Positions 8,254 to 16,712 are shown, counted from the stretch's first letter. The stretch: 64,000 nt of DNA from Micromonospora kangleipakensis (GCF_004217615.1 NZ_SHLD01000001.1:2294001-2358000); one strand, 5' to 3'. A program made the numbers and translations. The notes: generated by a model from the letters alone, not told the origin.

Positions 8254-8350
8254 GGCCTGACTCCCGGTGGCGGGCGGACACCAGACTACTTACCCCAACG
8301 AGCCGGGTCGTAAGGTTGGCACGCGACTTCGACGAGGAAGTGAGGGCAGC

Positions 8351-9124
8351 GTGGGCGAGTTCGTTCGGCTGGAAACCAAGGACGGCATCGGCACCATCCG
8401 GCTGGAGCGGCCGCCGATGAACGCGCTGAACACCCAGGTGCAGGAGGAGTTACGCGCCGCCGCGGCCGCCGCCACCGCCGACCCGGAGGTCCGCGCGGTC
8501 ATCGTGTACGGCGGGGAGAAGGTCTTCGCCGCCGGCGCGGACATCAAGGAAATGGCCGACATGTCCTACGTGGACATGTCGGAGCGGGCCGCCGACCTCT
8601 CCAGCGCGCTCGGCGCGATCGCCCGGATCCCCAAGCCGGTGGTCGCCGCCATCACCGGGTACGCCCTCGGTGGCGGCTGCGAGCTGGCCCTCGCCTGCGA
8701 CTGGCGGGTGGTGGCCGAGGACGCCAAGCTCGGCCAGCCGGAGATCAAGCTCGGCATCATCCCCGGCGCCGGCGGCACCCAGCGGCTGGCCCGGCTGGTC
8801 GGCCCGGCCCGCGCCAAGGACCTGATCATGTCCGGCCGGATGGTCGGCGCCGAGGAGGCGCTGCGGATCGGCCTGGCCGACCGGGTGGTCCCGGCTGCCG
8901 AGGTCTACGACGCCGCGGTCGCCCTGGTGAAGCCGTTCCTGACCGGCCCGGTGCAGGCGCTGCGGGCGGCCAAGCTGGCCGTCGACGGCGGCCTCGACAT
9001 GGACCTCAACTCCGGCCTGGCCTGGGAGAGCCAGCTCTTCGCGGCGCTCTTCGCCACCGACGACCGGCGCGAGGGCATGGCCGCGTTCGTCGAGAAGCGC
9101 AAGCCGGACTTCACCGGCCGCTGA
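8351..9124 (+). CDS. Enoyl-CoA hydratase/isomerase (crotonase family)
   Basis: A 257-residue crotonase, the usual length, hydrating trans-2-enoyl-CoA thioesters in fatty or amino acid degradation. The oxyanion-hole regions are clear: [19 protein letters not shown] (about residues 55-73) and [18 protein letters not shown] (about 100-117), where the Glu after GGGC is one expected catalytic residue. [18 protein letters not shown] supplies the second. The C-terminal [12 protein letters not shown] is typical. GTG at 8351 is preceded by GAGGGC; the longer upstream frame is poor coding sequence. It is followed by a strong hairpin, then the IlvG-type gene, so the two are probably separate units. Confidence 0.9.
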   Translation: MGEFVRLETKDGIGTIRLERPPMNALNTQVQEELRAAAAAATADPEVRAVIVYGGEKVFAAGADIKEMADMSYVDMSERAADLSSALGAIARIPKPVVAAITGYALGGGCELALACDWRVVAEDAKLGQPEIKLGIIPGAGGTQRLARLVGPARAKDLIMSGRMVGAEEALRIGLADRVVPAAEVYDAAVALVKPFLTGPVQALRAAKLAVDGGLDMDLNSGLAWESQLFAALFATDDRREGMAAFVEKRKPDFTGR

Positions 9125-9131
9125 GCCGGTC

Positions 9132-9163
9132 CGGGTCGGCGGCGGAGACCCGCCGCCGACCCG
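9132..9163 (+). terminator. Strong hairpin terminator after the crotonase gene
   Basis: A perfect 14-bp stem (CGGGTCGGCGGCGG pairing with its complement) closes on the loop AGAC, eight bases after the stop codon. No U-tract follows, as is common in actinomycetes. Confidence 0.65.
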
Positions 9164-9232
9164 AGAACGGTTCACATTCTTCCTACCGGCCAGTAGCGTG
9201 TGACTCCGGTCATGTGACGAAGGGGAGCGGCG

Positions 9233-10855
9233 ATGACGGAACGGGTCGAGGGTCACGGCGGGGAGCTGGCGCTGGCGGCGCTGCGCGCGCACGGCGTACG
9301 GGAGATGTTCACCCTCTCCGGCGGGCACGTCTTCCCGCTCTACGACGCCGCGCACAAGACCGGCTTCCCGATCTACGACGTCCGGCACGAACAGTCGGCC
9401 GTCTTCGCCGCCGAGGCGGTGGCCAAGCTCCAGCGCCGGCCCGGCCTGGCCGTGCTCACCGCCGGACCCGGCGTCACCAACGGCGTCTCCGGCCTGACCA
9501 GCGCCTTCTTCAACGCCTCCCCGGTGCTGGTGCTCGGGGGCCGGGCCCCGCAGTTCCGCTGGGGCTCCGGCAGCCTCCAGGAGATGGACCACCTGCCGCT
9601 GGTCGCTCCGGTCACCAAGCACGCCGAGACGGTGTTCAGCGCCGACGACATCCCGCGCGCGGTCACCGCCGCCCTCACCGCGGCGCTCACCCCGCACCGC
9701 GGCCCGGCCTTCCTCGACTTTCCCCTCGAAGCGGTCTTCTCGGTCGGCGACGCCGACCTGCCGGCGGTGTCGCCGATCGCCCCGATCGAGGCCGACCCGG
9801 CGGAGGTGGCGAAGGCCGCCGGCCTGATCGCCGGCGCGAGCCGGCCCGTCATCATCGCCGGTTCCGACGTCTACGCCGGTGACGCGATCGACGCCCTGCG
9901 GGCGGCCGCCGAGGCGTTGCAGGTGCCGGTCTTCACCAACGGCATGGGGCGCGGCGCGCTGCCACCCACCCACCCGCTCGCCTTCGCCAAGGCCCGCCGG
10001 GTCGCGCTCAAGGGCGCGGACGTGGTCGTGGTGATCGGCACCCCGCTGGACTTCCGGCTCGGCTTCGGCGACTTCGGCGACGCCCAGGTCGTGCACGTCG
10101 TCGACGCGCCCAGCCAGCGCGCCGGGCACGTGCAGCCCGCCGCCGCTCCCGCCGGCGACCTGCGGCTCATCCTCACCGCCTTCGCGGAGCACCCCGGCGA
10201 CCGGGCCGACCACGCCGACTGGATCGCCCAGCTCCGGGTCGCCGAGGACGCCGCCAGGGCCCGCGACGCCGAGGAGATTGCCGCCGAGACCGACCCGATC
10301 CGCCCGGCCCGGGTCTACGGCGAGCTGCGCAAGGTCCTCGCCCCCGACGCCATCACCATCGGCGACGGCGGCGACTTCGTCTCGTACGCCGGCCGCTACC
10401 TGGAGCCGGCGCAGCCCGGCACCTGGCTCGACCCCGGCCCGTACGGCTGCCTCGGCACCGGCATGGGCTACGCGATGGGGGCCCGGGTCAGCCACCCCGA
10501 CCGGCAGATCTGCGTGCTGATGGGCGACGGCGCGGCGGGCTTCTCGCTGATGGACGTCGAGTCCCTGGCCCGCCAGCAGCTCCCGGTGGTCATCGTGGTC
10601 GGCAACAACGGCATCTGGGGCCTGGAGAAGCACCCGATGCGGGCCATGTACGGCTACGACGTCGCCGCCGACCTCCAGCCCGGGCTGCGCTACGACAAGG
10701 TGGTCGAGGCGCTCGGCGGCGCCGGCGAGACGGTGGAGAAGGCGGCCGACCTCGGCCCGGCCCTGACCCGCGCCTTCGACTCCGGCGTGCCGTACCTGGT
10801 CAACGTGCTGACCGATCCCGCGGACGCGTACCCCCGCTCGTCGAACCTGGCCTGA
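9233..10855 (+). CDS. ilvG: IlvG-type acetolactate synthase-like ThDP enzyme
   Basis: A 540-residue thiamine-diphosphate enzyme of the acetolactate synthase superfamily. It closely follows the pattern I know for the M. tuberculosis IlvG family: FTLSGGHVFPLYDAA near the N-terminus, RHEQSAVFAAEA with the cofactor-activating Glu, LGGRAPQFRWGSGSLQEMDH, and the terminus YPRSSNLA. The ThDP/Mg motif is GDGAAGFSLMDVESLARQQL ending in GNNGIWGLEKHP. No regulatory subunit is adjacent, unlike ilvBN at 51765. IlvG-type proteins are often annotated acetolactate synthases but their reaction is poorly proven. RHEQSA also recalls 2-hydroxyacyl-CoA lyases, so a lyase role is possible. ATG follows AAGGGGAG. Confidence 0.8.
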   Translation: MTERVEGHGGELALAALRAHGVREMFTLSGGHVFPLYDAAHKTGFPIYDVRHEQSAVFAAEAVAKLQRRPGLAVLTAGPGVTNGVSGLTSAFFNASPVLVLGGRAPQFRWGSGSLQEMDHLPLVAPVTKHAETVFSADDIPRAVTAALTAALTPHRGPAFLDFPLEAVFSVGDADLPAVSPIAPIEADPAEVAKAAGLIAGASRPVIIAGSDVYAGDAIDALRAAAEALQVPVFTNGMGRGALPPTHPLAFAKARRVALKGADVVVVIGTPLDFRLGFGDFGDAQVVHVVDAPSQRAGHVQPAAAPAGDLRLILTAFAEHPGDRADHADWIAQLRVAEDAARARDAEEIAAETDPIRPARVYGELRKVLAPDAITIGDGGDFVSYAGRYLEPAQPGTWLDPGPYGCLGTGMGYAMGARVSHPDRQICVLMGDGAAGFSLMDVESLARQQLPVVIVVGNNGIWGLEKHPMRAMYGYDVAADLQPGLRYDKVVEALGGAGETVEKAADLGPALTRAFDSGVPYLVNVLTDPADAYPRSSNLA

Positions 10856-10867
10856 CCACGACCGCTG

Positions 10868-10901
10868 GACCGCCGTCGCCGGGTGGCCGGCGGCGGCGGT
10901 C
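10868..10901 (+). terminator. Hairpin terminator after the IlvG-type gene
   Basis: GACCGCCGTCG pairs with CGGCGGCGGTC with one mismatch, 13 bases after the stop, and is followed by a T-containing run (GCGTTTCTG). Confidence 0.55.
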
Positions 10902-11004
10902 GCGTTTCTGTCCTCAGCAAAATCAGCGGAATGTCAGCGGGTGTCGACGTAACGTCAGCGCCGTCGCTCATCGTGGGGTGGCCAGCGATACGACGGGAGT
11001 TCCG

Positions 11005-11979
11005 ATGACATACGCGATCCAGGCGGAGGGTCTGGTCCGCCGCTTCGGCGCGACCACCGCCCTCGCCGGAGTCGACCTCGCCGTCCCCACCGGGACGGTC
11101 TTCGGTCTGCTCGGGCCGAACGGGGCGGGCAAGACCACCGCGGTACGGGTGCTCGCCACCCTGCTCGCCGCCGACGAGGGGCACGCCACGGTGGGCGGGT
11201 ACGACGTCCGCCGCGACGCGCACCGGGTCCGCCAGCTGATCGGCCTGACCGGCCAGTACGCCTCGGTCGACGAGACGCTGACCGGCACCGAGAACCTGCT
11301 GCTGATCGGCCGGCTGCTCGGGATGCGCCGGGCCGACGCCCGGGCCCGCGCGCGGCAGCTGCTCGCCGATTTCCACCTCACCGACGCCGCCGACCGGGCG
11401 GCCAAGACCTACTCGGGCGGCATGCGCCGCCGCCTCGACCTGGCCGCCAGCCTGGTCGGCCGGCCGCAGGTGCTCTTCCTCGACGAGCCGACCACCGGCC
11501 TGGACCCGCGCAGCCGCAACGAGCTGTGGGACATCGTCCGGGGCCTGGTCGCCGACGGGGTGACCGTGCTGCTGACCACCCAGTACCTGGAGGAGGCCGA
11601 CCAGCTCGCCGGCGAGATCGCCGTGGTCGACCACGGCCGGGTCATCGCCCAGGGCACCCCGGAGGAGCTGAAGGCGAAGACTGGCGGGCAGATCCTGACA
11701 GTCCGGCCGGCGGACGCCAGCGACCTGCCGACCGTGGTGTCCATCGCCGCGGAGGTCGCCGGGGGGAGCCCGGAGGTCGCCCAGACCACGGTCACCGTGC
11801 CGGTGAACGACCCCGGCGTGTTGCCGGCCGTGGTGCGCCGGCTCGACCAGGCCGAGATCACGATCGCCGAGCTGGCCCTGCGCGGTTCCAGCCTGGACGA
11901 GGTCTTCCTCTCCCTGACCGGCCACCGGGCCGAGCAGGACGGCCGCTCCGATGTTGAACTGGAAGGGATTCCGGCATGA
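11005..11979 (+). CDS. DrrA-type ABC exporter ATP-binding protein
   Basis: A 324-residue ATPase of the daunorubicin-resistance (DrrA) family that drives efflux of drugs or lipids. Walker A GPNGAGKTTAVRVLATLL, signature YSGGMRRRLDLAASL, Walker B VLFLDEPTTGLDPRSR and the switch motif LLTTQYLEEADQLA are intact. TQYLEEADQL and the C-terminal region ending in LDEVFLSLTGH are diagnostic of DrrA. I choose ATG 11005, preceded by GACGGGAG, rather than the upstream GTG. The stop overlaps the next ATG by four bases, coupling it to its permease. A SARP regulator remnant follows, a common neighbour of such exporters. Confidence 0.92.
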   Translation: MTYAIQAEGLVRRFGATTALAGVDLAVPTGTVFGLLGPNGAGKTTAVRVLATLLAADEGHATVGGYDVRRDAHRVRQLIGLTGQYASVDETLTGTENLLLIGRLLGMRRADARARARQLLADFHLTDAADRAAKTYSGGMRRRLDLAASLVGRPQVLFLDEPTTGLDPRSRNELWDIVRGLVADGVTVLLTTQYLEEADQLAGEIAVVDHGRVIAQGTPEELKAKTGGQILTVRPADASDLPTVVSIAAEVAGGSPEVAQTTVTVPVNDPGVLPAVVRRLDQAEITIAELALRGSSLDEVFLSLTGHRAEQDGRSDVELEGIPA

Positions 11980-12788
11980 CCGCCGCCACCTTCACCGCGG
12001 CCCCGCTGGCCCCGGCCCGCCGGCCGGGCCTCGCCGCCGGCCTGCGGCATACCCTCACGCTCGCCTGGCGCAGCCTGGTGCAGATCAAGCACAACCCGAT
12101 GGAGCTGCTCGACCTGAGCATCCAGCCGGTGATGTTCGTGCTGCTCTTCACGTACGTCTTCGGCACGGCCATCTCCGGCTCCCCGGGCGACTACCTGCAG
12201 TTCGCATTGCCCGGGATCATCGTGCAGAACGCCCTCTTCGCCACCATGACCACCGGGTTCGGGCTCAACAACGACCTGACCAAGGGTGTCTTCGACCGGC
12301 TGCGCGCGCTGCCGATCGCCCGCTGGTCGCCGCTGGCCGGGCGGATCGTCGCCGACACGGTGAAGCAGGCATGGTCGGTGTCGCTGCTGCTCGGGGTGGG
12401 GATGATCCTCGGCTTCCGGGTGCACCAGGGCCTGTTCGGGCTGCTGGGTGCGTTCGCCCTGCTGCTCGCCTTCTCGCTGGCCGCCTCGTGGATCTCGGTG
12501 CTGGTCGGGGTGCTGGTCAGCGAGCCGGAGAAGGTGCAGATCTTCGGCTTCATGGTGATCTTCCCACTCTCGTTCACCAGCAACGCCTTCGTACCGACCG
12601 ACAAGATGCCGTCCTGGCTGCAGCACTGGGTGGACGTCAACCCGGTCACCATCCTGGCCGACGCGCTGCGTGGCCTGCTGGTCGGCGGCCCGGTGGCCGG
12701 GCCGGTTGTCCAGTCGCTGATCTGGGCCGCCGCCCTCGCCGCCGTGTTCGCCCCGCTCGCCGTGCGGGCGCTCAGGCGTCGAGTGTGA
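11976..12788 (+). CDS. DrrB-type ABC-2 exporter permease
   Basis: A 270-residue membrane protein with about six transmembrane segments, the partner of the ATPase just upstream (ATGA overlap). The DrrB-family features are the N-terminal amphipathic region LAWRSLVQIKHNPMELLDLS, the first helix IQPVMFVLLFTYVFGTAI and the conserved FPLSFTSNAFVPTDKMPSWL before the last helices. Its substrate is unknown; no biosynthetic cluster is visible in the window. Its 3' end overlaps by 17 bp the opposite-strand SARP remnant. Confidence 0.9.
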   Translation: MTAATFTAAPLAPARRPGLAAGLRHTLTLAWRSLVQIKHNPMELLDLSIQPVMFVLLFTYVFGTAISGSPGDYLQFALPGIIVQNALFATMTTGFGLNNDLTKGVFDRLRALPIARWSPLAGRIVADTVKQAWSVSLLLGVGMILGFRVHQGLFGLLGAFALLLAFSLAASWISVLVGVLVSEPEKVQIFGFMVIFPLSFTSNAFVPTDKMPSWLQHWVDVNPVTILADALRGLLVGGPVAGPVVQSLIWAAALAAVFAPLAVRALRRRV

Positions 12789-13141
12789 CCCGGACCGCCT
12801 CCGCGGCCGTCTCCAGCCGATAGCCCAGCCCGCCCGCGTACGCCTCGGCGAAGGCCTCCTCGCCGAGCGCGTCGCGGGCGGCGGCCTCCACCCGGGGGCG
12901 GTCCAGCACCGAGTGGTCCGGGCCGCCCCGCACCCCGGTCGCCGCGCCGAGCAGCCGGGCGGCGGCGGCCGGTCGTCCCAGCCGCAGCGCCAGGTCGGCG
13001 ACGCCCACCAGCACCGCGCCGACCACCGGGGCGTCCTGCGAGCCGACGGCCAGCTCCAGGGCCTGGTCTTGGCGGGCCCGGGCGGCCACCAGGTCACCGG
13101 CCACGGCCGACCTCCAGCGGTCCGAGCAGGCAGATCTGCAC
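12772..13141 (-). pseudogene. AfsR/SARP (BTAD) regulator remnant with a large internal deletion
   Basis: Reading leftward from GTG 13141, the first codons give VQICLLGPLEVG, which is how AfsR/SARP regulators with a BTAD domain begin, but the frame hits TGA after about 15 codons. In another frame directly after this, 13104-12772 encodes about 110 residues (for example [20 protein letters not shown] and GEEAFAEAYAGGLGYRL) that match the usual C-terminal tetratricopeptide tail of the same family. An intact member has 600-1000 residues, so nearly all of the DNA-binding, BTAD and ATPase regions are missing and the ends are joined out of frame. I infer a deletion. It sits tail to tail with the DrrAB exporter it may once have regulated. 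Confidence 0.65.
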
Positions 13142-13179
13142 GCCGTCGATTCTGCCCGGCCGCCGCCGCGACCCGGTGC

Positions 13180-13602
13180 TCAGACCTCCGGCCGGTCCTG
13201 CTCGGTCTCCCGGCGGCGCAGCTCCTCCTCGCGGCGGCGCAGGTCGTCCTCCCAGCGGCGGAAGAGCTCCTGGTCCTGCTGCCGGGGCCGCTCCCCGATG
13301 GACGACAGGAACGCCGGGTCGTCGTCCGGCGCCACCTGGCGGTGACCACGGTCCCGCTCGGAGAAACCGTTCCCCATCGGCCAGGCGGTCCGGGGGCGGC
13401 CCGCGCCCGCCTCCCGACCGGCGACGAACCAGGCGATCGACCCGACCAGCGGGAAGAACAGGATGATCAGCACCCAGGCGATGCGGGGCAGGGCCCGGAT
13501 CTCACCCTCCTCCGCGGAGAGGCAGCTGATGAGTGCGCAGATGCCGAGCACGACCTCGGCCAGGAAGAGAAGCCCGTACAGGCGAATCATGTCGGACATC
13601 AT
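13180..13602 (-). CDS. PLDc_N-domain small membrane protein
   Basis: A 140-residue protein with two transmembrane helices in the first 65 residues (MIRLYGLLFLAEVVLGICAL and IAWVLIILFFPLVGSIAWFV). The second includes the FFPLVGSIAWF-type motif of the phospholipase-D-nuclease N-terminal domain found in short actinobacterial membrane proteins. No HKD catalytic motif follows, so it is not an enzyme. The tail is hydrophilic, ending in a charged helix of Arg/Glu repeats (about residues 108-140) that may form a coiled coil. Function unknown; it follows two DUF202 genes on the same strand. Start could be either of the first two ATG codons. Confidence 0.78.
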   Translation of the reverse strand: MMSDMIRLYGLLFLAEVVLGICALISCLSAEEGEIRALPRIAWVLIILFFPLVGSIAWFVAGREAGAGRPRTAWPMGNGFSERDRGHRQVAPDDDPAFLSSIGERPRQQDQELFRRWEDDLRRREEELRRRETEQDRPEV

Positions 13603-13618
13603 GGACTACCGATGCCGT

Positions 13619-13918
13619 TCAGCGCAGCCCGCGTACCACCAGCAGCACGCCGAGCACGGCGAACCCGGCGGCGGCCAGCGCGGTCAGCGGGAACGACCAG
13701 CGTTGCGCCCGGCGCGGCCCGGCGCCGGTGGCCCGCCGCCAGGTCAGGGCGAGCGTGCCGAGCCAACCCACCACCGCCACGCCGGCCAGCAGCGCGCCGG
13801 CCAGGTCGCCGGTGAGGGCGAGCCGGACCAGCAGCACGGCGACCGCGGTGAACGCCAGCAGGGTACGGCGCCAGGCCAGCCGGGTCCGCTCCGGCTGGAG
13901 CCCGGGGTCGCCGGTCAC
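13619..13918 (-). CDS. DUF202 membrane protein (second of pair)
   Basis: A 99-residue membrane protein. It begins VTGDPGLQPERTRLAWRRTL, the typical DUF202 N-terminus (ExTxLAWxRT), followed by three hydrophobic segments ending VLGVLLVVRGLR. The GTG start overlaps the TGA of the upstream DUF202 gene, so the pair is translationally coupled and may form a hetero-oligomer. DUF202/YidH proteins are small inner-membrane proteins of unknown role. Confidence 0.82.
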   Translation of the reverse strand: MTGDPGLQPERTRLAWRRTLLAFTAVAVLLVRLALTGDLAGALLAGVAVVGWLGTLALTWRRATGAGPRRAQRWSFPLTALAAAGFAVLGVLLVVRGLR

Positions 13919-14301
13919 CCGAGCGCCCGGGCCAGCACCGCGATCACCAGCAGCAGCGCGCCGACGGCGACGGCGAGGGCCAGCACGGCCGGGAAGCGGG
14001 ACGCCGGCAGCTCCTCGCCGAGCCGGATCGCCCGCTCGGTACGTGCCCAGTGGTCCACCGCCCGGACGGCGACCGCCGCGCCGAGCAGCAGCAGCGCGAT
14101 GGCGATCACCTCGCGCAGGTGGGCGACGGGCAGCGGTGGCAGGAACTGGGCGGCGGCCAGCCCGCCGGCGATCAGCGCCAGCCCGGTGCGCAGCCAGGCC
14201 AGGAAGGTCCGCTCGTTGGCCAGCGAGAAGCGGTAGTCGGGCCTGCTGCCGACCGACCGCATCTCGCGCGGGTCGAACCACCGCCTGATCGCCTCCCACA
14301 C
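13915..14301 (-). CDS. YidH/DUF202 membrane protein (first of pair)
   Basis: A 128-residue protein with the DUF202 signature RFSLANERTFLAWLRTGLAL (about residues 24-43), then three membrane helices. Arg and Glu residues in the signature are conserved across the family. It starts with GTG at 14301. It is the first gene of a likely three-gene operon with the second DUF202 gene (four-base overlap) and the PLDc_N-domain gene (16-bp gap). Only 41 bp separate it from the divergent acetyltransferase gene, so promoters of both must overlap. The physiological role is not known. Confidence 0.85.
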   Translation of the reverse strand: MWEAIRRWFDPREMRSVGSRPDYRFSLANERTFLAWLRTGLALIAGGLAAAQFLPPLPVAHLREVIAIALLLLGAAVAVRAVDHWARTERAIRLGEELPASRFPAVLALAVAVGALLLVIAVLARALG

Positions 14302-14342
14302 GTCGCCGATTATCCGCTTTGCCCGGTGAATAGCCTGGGGGG

Positions 14343-15140
14343 ATGACCGATCTTGACGCGCGGACCCTGCGCGACGCCTATGACACCCAGCTCCGTCCGG
14401 AGATCCCGGATCCGCTGCCCGCCGGGGTGACCGTCGAACGGGACGGCCCGCTGGTCCGGATCCTCGGCCTGGACCAGCGCGGCTTCCTCACCTACCGCAC
14501 GCTGGACGGGCTGGCCGGCGCGGAGCTGGACGCGCTGATCGCCCGGCAGGTCGAGTTCTTCCGGGCCCGGGGCGAGGGCGTGGAGTGGAAGCTCAACGGC
14601 CACGACGAGCCGGCCGACCTGGGCGACCGGCTGCGCGCCGCCGGCTTCGTCCCGGAGGACCAGGAGACCGTCGTGGTCGGCCCGGTCGCGGCGCTGGCCG
14701 GCGCCGTCCCGGTCCTGCCCGAGGGGGTACGCCTGCGCGAGGTCACCGCCCGCGAGGACCTGGAGCGGATCGCCGCCATGGAGGAGGAGGTCTGGCACGA
14801 CGACCGGAGCCACCTGGTGACCGGGCTGACGAAGGAGATCGAGGCCGACCCGCAGTCGATCACGATCGTGGTGGCCGAGGCGGGGGAGACCGTGGTCAGC
14901 GCCGGCTGGATCCGCTACCCGGCCAACAACGGCTTCGGCACCCTCTGGGGCGGCTCGACCCTGCCCGAGTGGCGCCGGAAGGGCATCTACCGGGCGCTGG
15001 TGGCGTACCGGGCGCGGCTGGCCGAGCAGCGCGGCCGGACGCTGGTCCAGGTGGACTGTTCGGAGGACAGCCGGCCGATCCTGGAGCGGCTCGGGTTGGT
15101 AGCGGTCACCACGACGACCCCGTACGTCTACACTCCGTGA
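14343..15140 (+). CDS. GNAT family N-acetyltransferase
   Basis: A 265-residue protein. The C-terminal half carries a GNAT fold: motif A region at about residues 203-222 (GSTLPEWRRKGIYRALVAYR, with the acyl-CoA-binding RRKGIYRAL), preceded by VVSAGWIRYPANNGFGTLWG and followed by VQVDCSEDSRPILERLGL. The N-terminal half (about 1-115) is an extra domain without motifs I recognise, so it may be a double-GNAT protein whose first half is degenerate. The acceptor substrate is unknown. Followed two bases later by the next gene, so they likely share a transcript. Confidence 0.82.
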   Translation: MTDLDARTLRDAYDTQLRPEIPDPLPAGVTVERDGPLVRILGLDQRGFLTYRTLDGLAGAELDALIARQVEFFRARGEGVEWKLNGHDEPADLGDRLRAAGFVPEDQETVVVGPVAALAGAVPVLPEGVRLREVTAREDLERIAAMEEEVWHDDRSHLVTGLTKEIEADPQSITIVVAEAGETVVSAGWIRYPANNGFGTLWGGSTLPEWRRKGIYRALVAYRARLAEQRGRTLVQVDCSEDSRPILERLGLVAVTTTTPYVYTP

Positions 15141-15142
15141 TC

Positions 15143-15547
15143 ATGGAGCGGTTGACGGCGGAGGAGCGGCTCACCCTGAAGACCGGGGCGTTCGGCGCCG
15201 TTTTCCTGGTGTCGAACGCCGAGCCCGGGATGTTCGCGATGATCCGGGAGAGCGTCGCGGCGTCCGGGGCAATGGCCGACGCCAGCGGCGTGGTGAAGGA
15301 GGCGCTCACCGTCGGCCCGCTGCCGCAGCTGCCCCGGGACTCCGCGCTGGAGATCGAGTCGATGGTGCTGCCCGCGCTGAGCAGGGCGGTGGCGATCCTG
15401 CGGGAGAAGTCGCCGGGGGACGTCGAGGCGTACCGCTCGGTGGTGCTGACCGCGGCCGACCAGGTGGCCGGCGCGCACCGCGGGGTGGCGCCGGCGGAGG
15501 CGGCGGTGATCGACCGGATCAGGGCCGCGCTGGCCGCGCCGGCCTGA
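15143..15547 (+). CDS. Conserved hypothetical helical protein
   Basis: A 134-residue, mostly helical soluble protein without recognised catalytic motifs. It starts MERLTAEERLTLKTGAFGAV and contains alternating Ala/Leu helices to the end (IDRIRAALAAPA). Its place two bases after the acetyltransferase gene stop suggests cotranscription and coupled translation. GTG at 15137 is an alternative start. The last 29 bp overlap, on the other strand, the end of the candidate small ORF 15519-15713. Function unknown. Confidence 0.7.
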   Translation: MERLTAEERLTLKTGAFGAVFLVSNAEPGMFAMIRESVAASGAMADASGVVKEALTVGPLPQLPRDSALEIESMVLPALSRAVAILREKSPGDVEAYRSVVLTAADQVAGAHRGVAPAEAAVIDRIRAALAAPA

Positions 15548-15713
15548 CCGCGGCGGACCAGAGCGCGCGGACGGCGCTCCGGACGCAGCGGTCCCGGACC
15601 CGTCCGCAGGTGCAACGGTAGGTGTCGGGGAGCATCCGGCGGCAGGGTCGCCGGGCCTCCTCCGCGCCGTCCGGCGCACGCCGGGTCGCCGCCGAAACGC
15701 TAACTTCCGACAT
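15519..15713 (-). CDS. Possible small Cys-containing protein (64 residues)
   Basis: A short frame supported mainly by its ribosome-binding site: GGGAGGTGA lies five bases before ATG 15713, the best Shine-Dalgarno I noticed in the window. The product is basic and has four cysteines, one in RRPCRR, two in YRCTCG and one in RDRC, a spacing that could hold a metal, though no named family fits. An in-frame GTG at 15722 is an alternative start inside the ribosome-binding site. The gene ends inside the 3' end of the opposite-strand gene 15143-15547. Composition of the C-terminal third is low-complexity Ala/Arg/Pro, which argues for caution. Confidence 0.42.
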   Translation of the reverse strand: MSEVSVSAATRRAPDGAEEARRPCRRMLPDTYRCTCGRVRDRCVRSAVRALWSAAVRPARPARP

Positions 15714-15722
15714 ATACGTCAC

Positions 15723-15737
15723 CTCCCGATTCGGGAG
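15723..15737 (-). promoter_or_regulatory. Perfect hairpin containing the Shine-Dalgarno of the 64-residue ORF
   Basis: CTCCCGA and TCGGGAG are perfect inverted repeats around one base. On the minus strand the right arm supplies GGGAG of the ribosome-binding site, so the folded RNA would hide it. It could instead be a DNA operator. Confidence 0.4.
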
Positions 15738-15932
15738 CTTACCCGGCGCTGCGGCCCTCGGTGAGTTGTGTCACTCTGAGGCCCCGGGGGAGCGATGCTA
15801 CTTGCGGGTAACATTGCGCCGTGGGCAACTGCACAGCAGCCCGCGGTTGACCGACCGTTAAGTCACGCGGGAGGCTGCGCCCGAGACCGGGCGAGTGATC
15901 GCAACACCAACCAGGAGGGTCGTCGAAGCGCG

Positions 15933-16712
15933 ATGAACATCGTCGTACTCGTCAAGCAGGTGCCCGATTCGGGCGCGGACCGCAACCTGCGTTCTGACGA
16001 CAACACCGTCGACCGCGGCTCGGCGAACAACGTCATCAACGAGATGGACGAGTACGCCATCGAAGAGGCGTTGAAGATCAAGGAGGCGCACGGCGGCGAG
16101 GTCACCATCCTGACCATGGGTCCGGACCGGGCGACCGAGTCGATCCGCAAGGCGCTCTCCATGGGCCCGGACAAGGCCGTGCACGTCGTGGACGACGCTC
16201 TGCACGGGTCCTGCGCCGTGGCCACCTCGAAGGTGCTCGCCGCCGCGCTCGGGCAGCTCAACGCCGACCTGGTGATCTGCGGCGCCGAGTCCACCGACGG
16301 CCGGGTCCAGGTCATCCCGCACATGATCGCCGAGCGGCTGGGCGTCGCCGCCCTCACCGGCGCGCGCAAGCTCACCGTCGACGGCGCCACGCTGACCGTC
16401 GAGCGGCAGACCGAGGAGGGCTACGAGGTGGTCACCGCCTCGACCCCGGCCGTGGTCTCCGTCTGGGACACCATCAACGAGCCGCGCTACCCGTCCTTCA
16501 AGGGCATCATGGCCGCCAAGAAGAAGCCGGTGCAGACGCTCTCCCTGGGTGACCTCGGCGTCGCCCCGACCGAGGTGGGCTTCGACGGCGCGACCAGCGC
16601 CGTGCTGGAGCACACCAAGCGCCCGCCGCGCTCTGGCGGCGCCAAGATCACCGACGAGGGCGAGGGCGGCGTCAAGCTGGTCGAGTTCCTCGCCACCGAG
16701 AAGTTCGTGTGA
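15933..16712 (+). CDS. etfB: Electron transfer flavoprotein beta subunit
   Basis: A 259-residue EtfB. With EtfA it accepts electrons from acyl-CoA dehydrogenases and passes them to the quinone pool. Family marks: MNIVVLVKQVPDSGADRNLR at the N-terminus, NEMDEYAIEEALKIKE, and the AMP-binding region CGAESTDGRVQVIPHMIAE. ATG 15933 is chosen because homologues begin here; the AGGAGGG at 15913 is about 14 bases away, longer than ideal. The etfA start lies 12 bases downstream of the stop. Confidence 0.95.
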   Translation: MNIVVLVKQVPDSGADRNLRSDDNTVDRGSANNVINEMDEYAIEEALKIKEAHGGEVTILTMGPDRATESIRKALSMGPDKAVHVVDDALHGSCAVATSKVLAAALGQLNADLVICGAESTDGRVQVIPHMIAERLGVAALTGARKLTVDGATLTVERQTEEGYEVVTASTPAVVSVWDTINEPRYPSFKGIMAAKKKPVQTLSLGDLGVAPTEVGFDGATSAVLEHTKRPPRSGGAKITDEGEGGVKLVEFLATEKFV

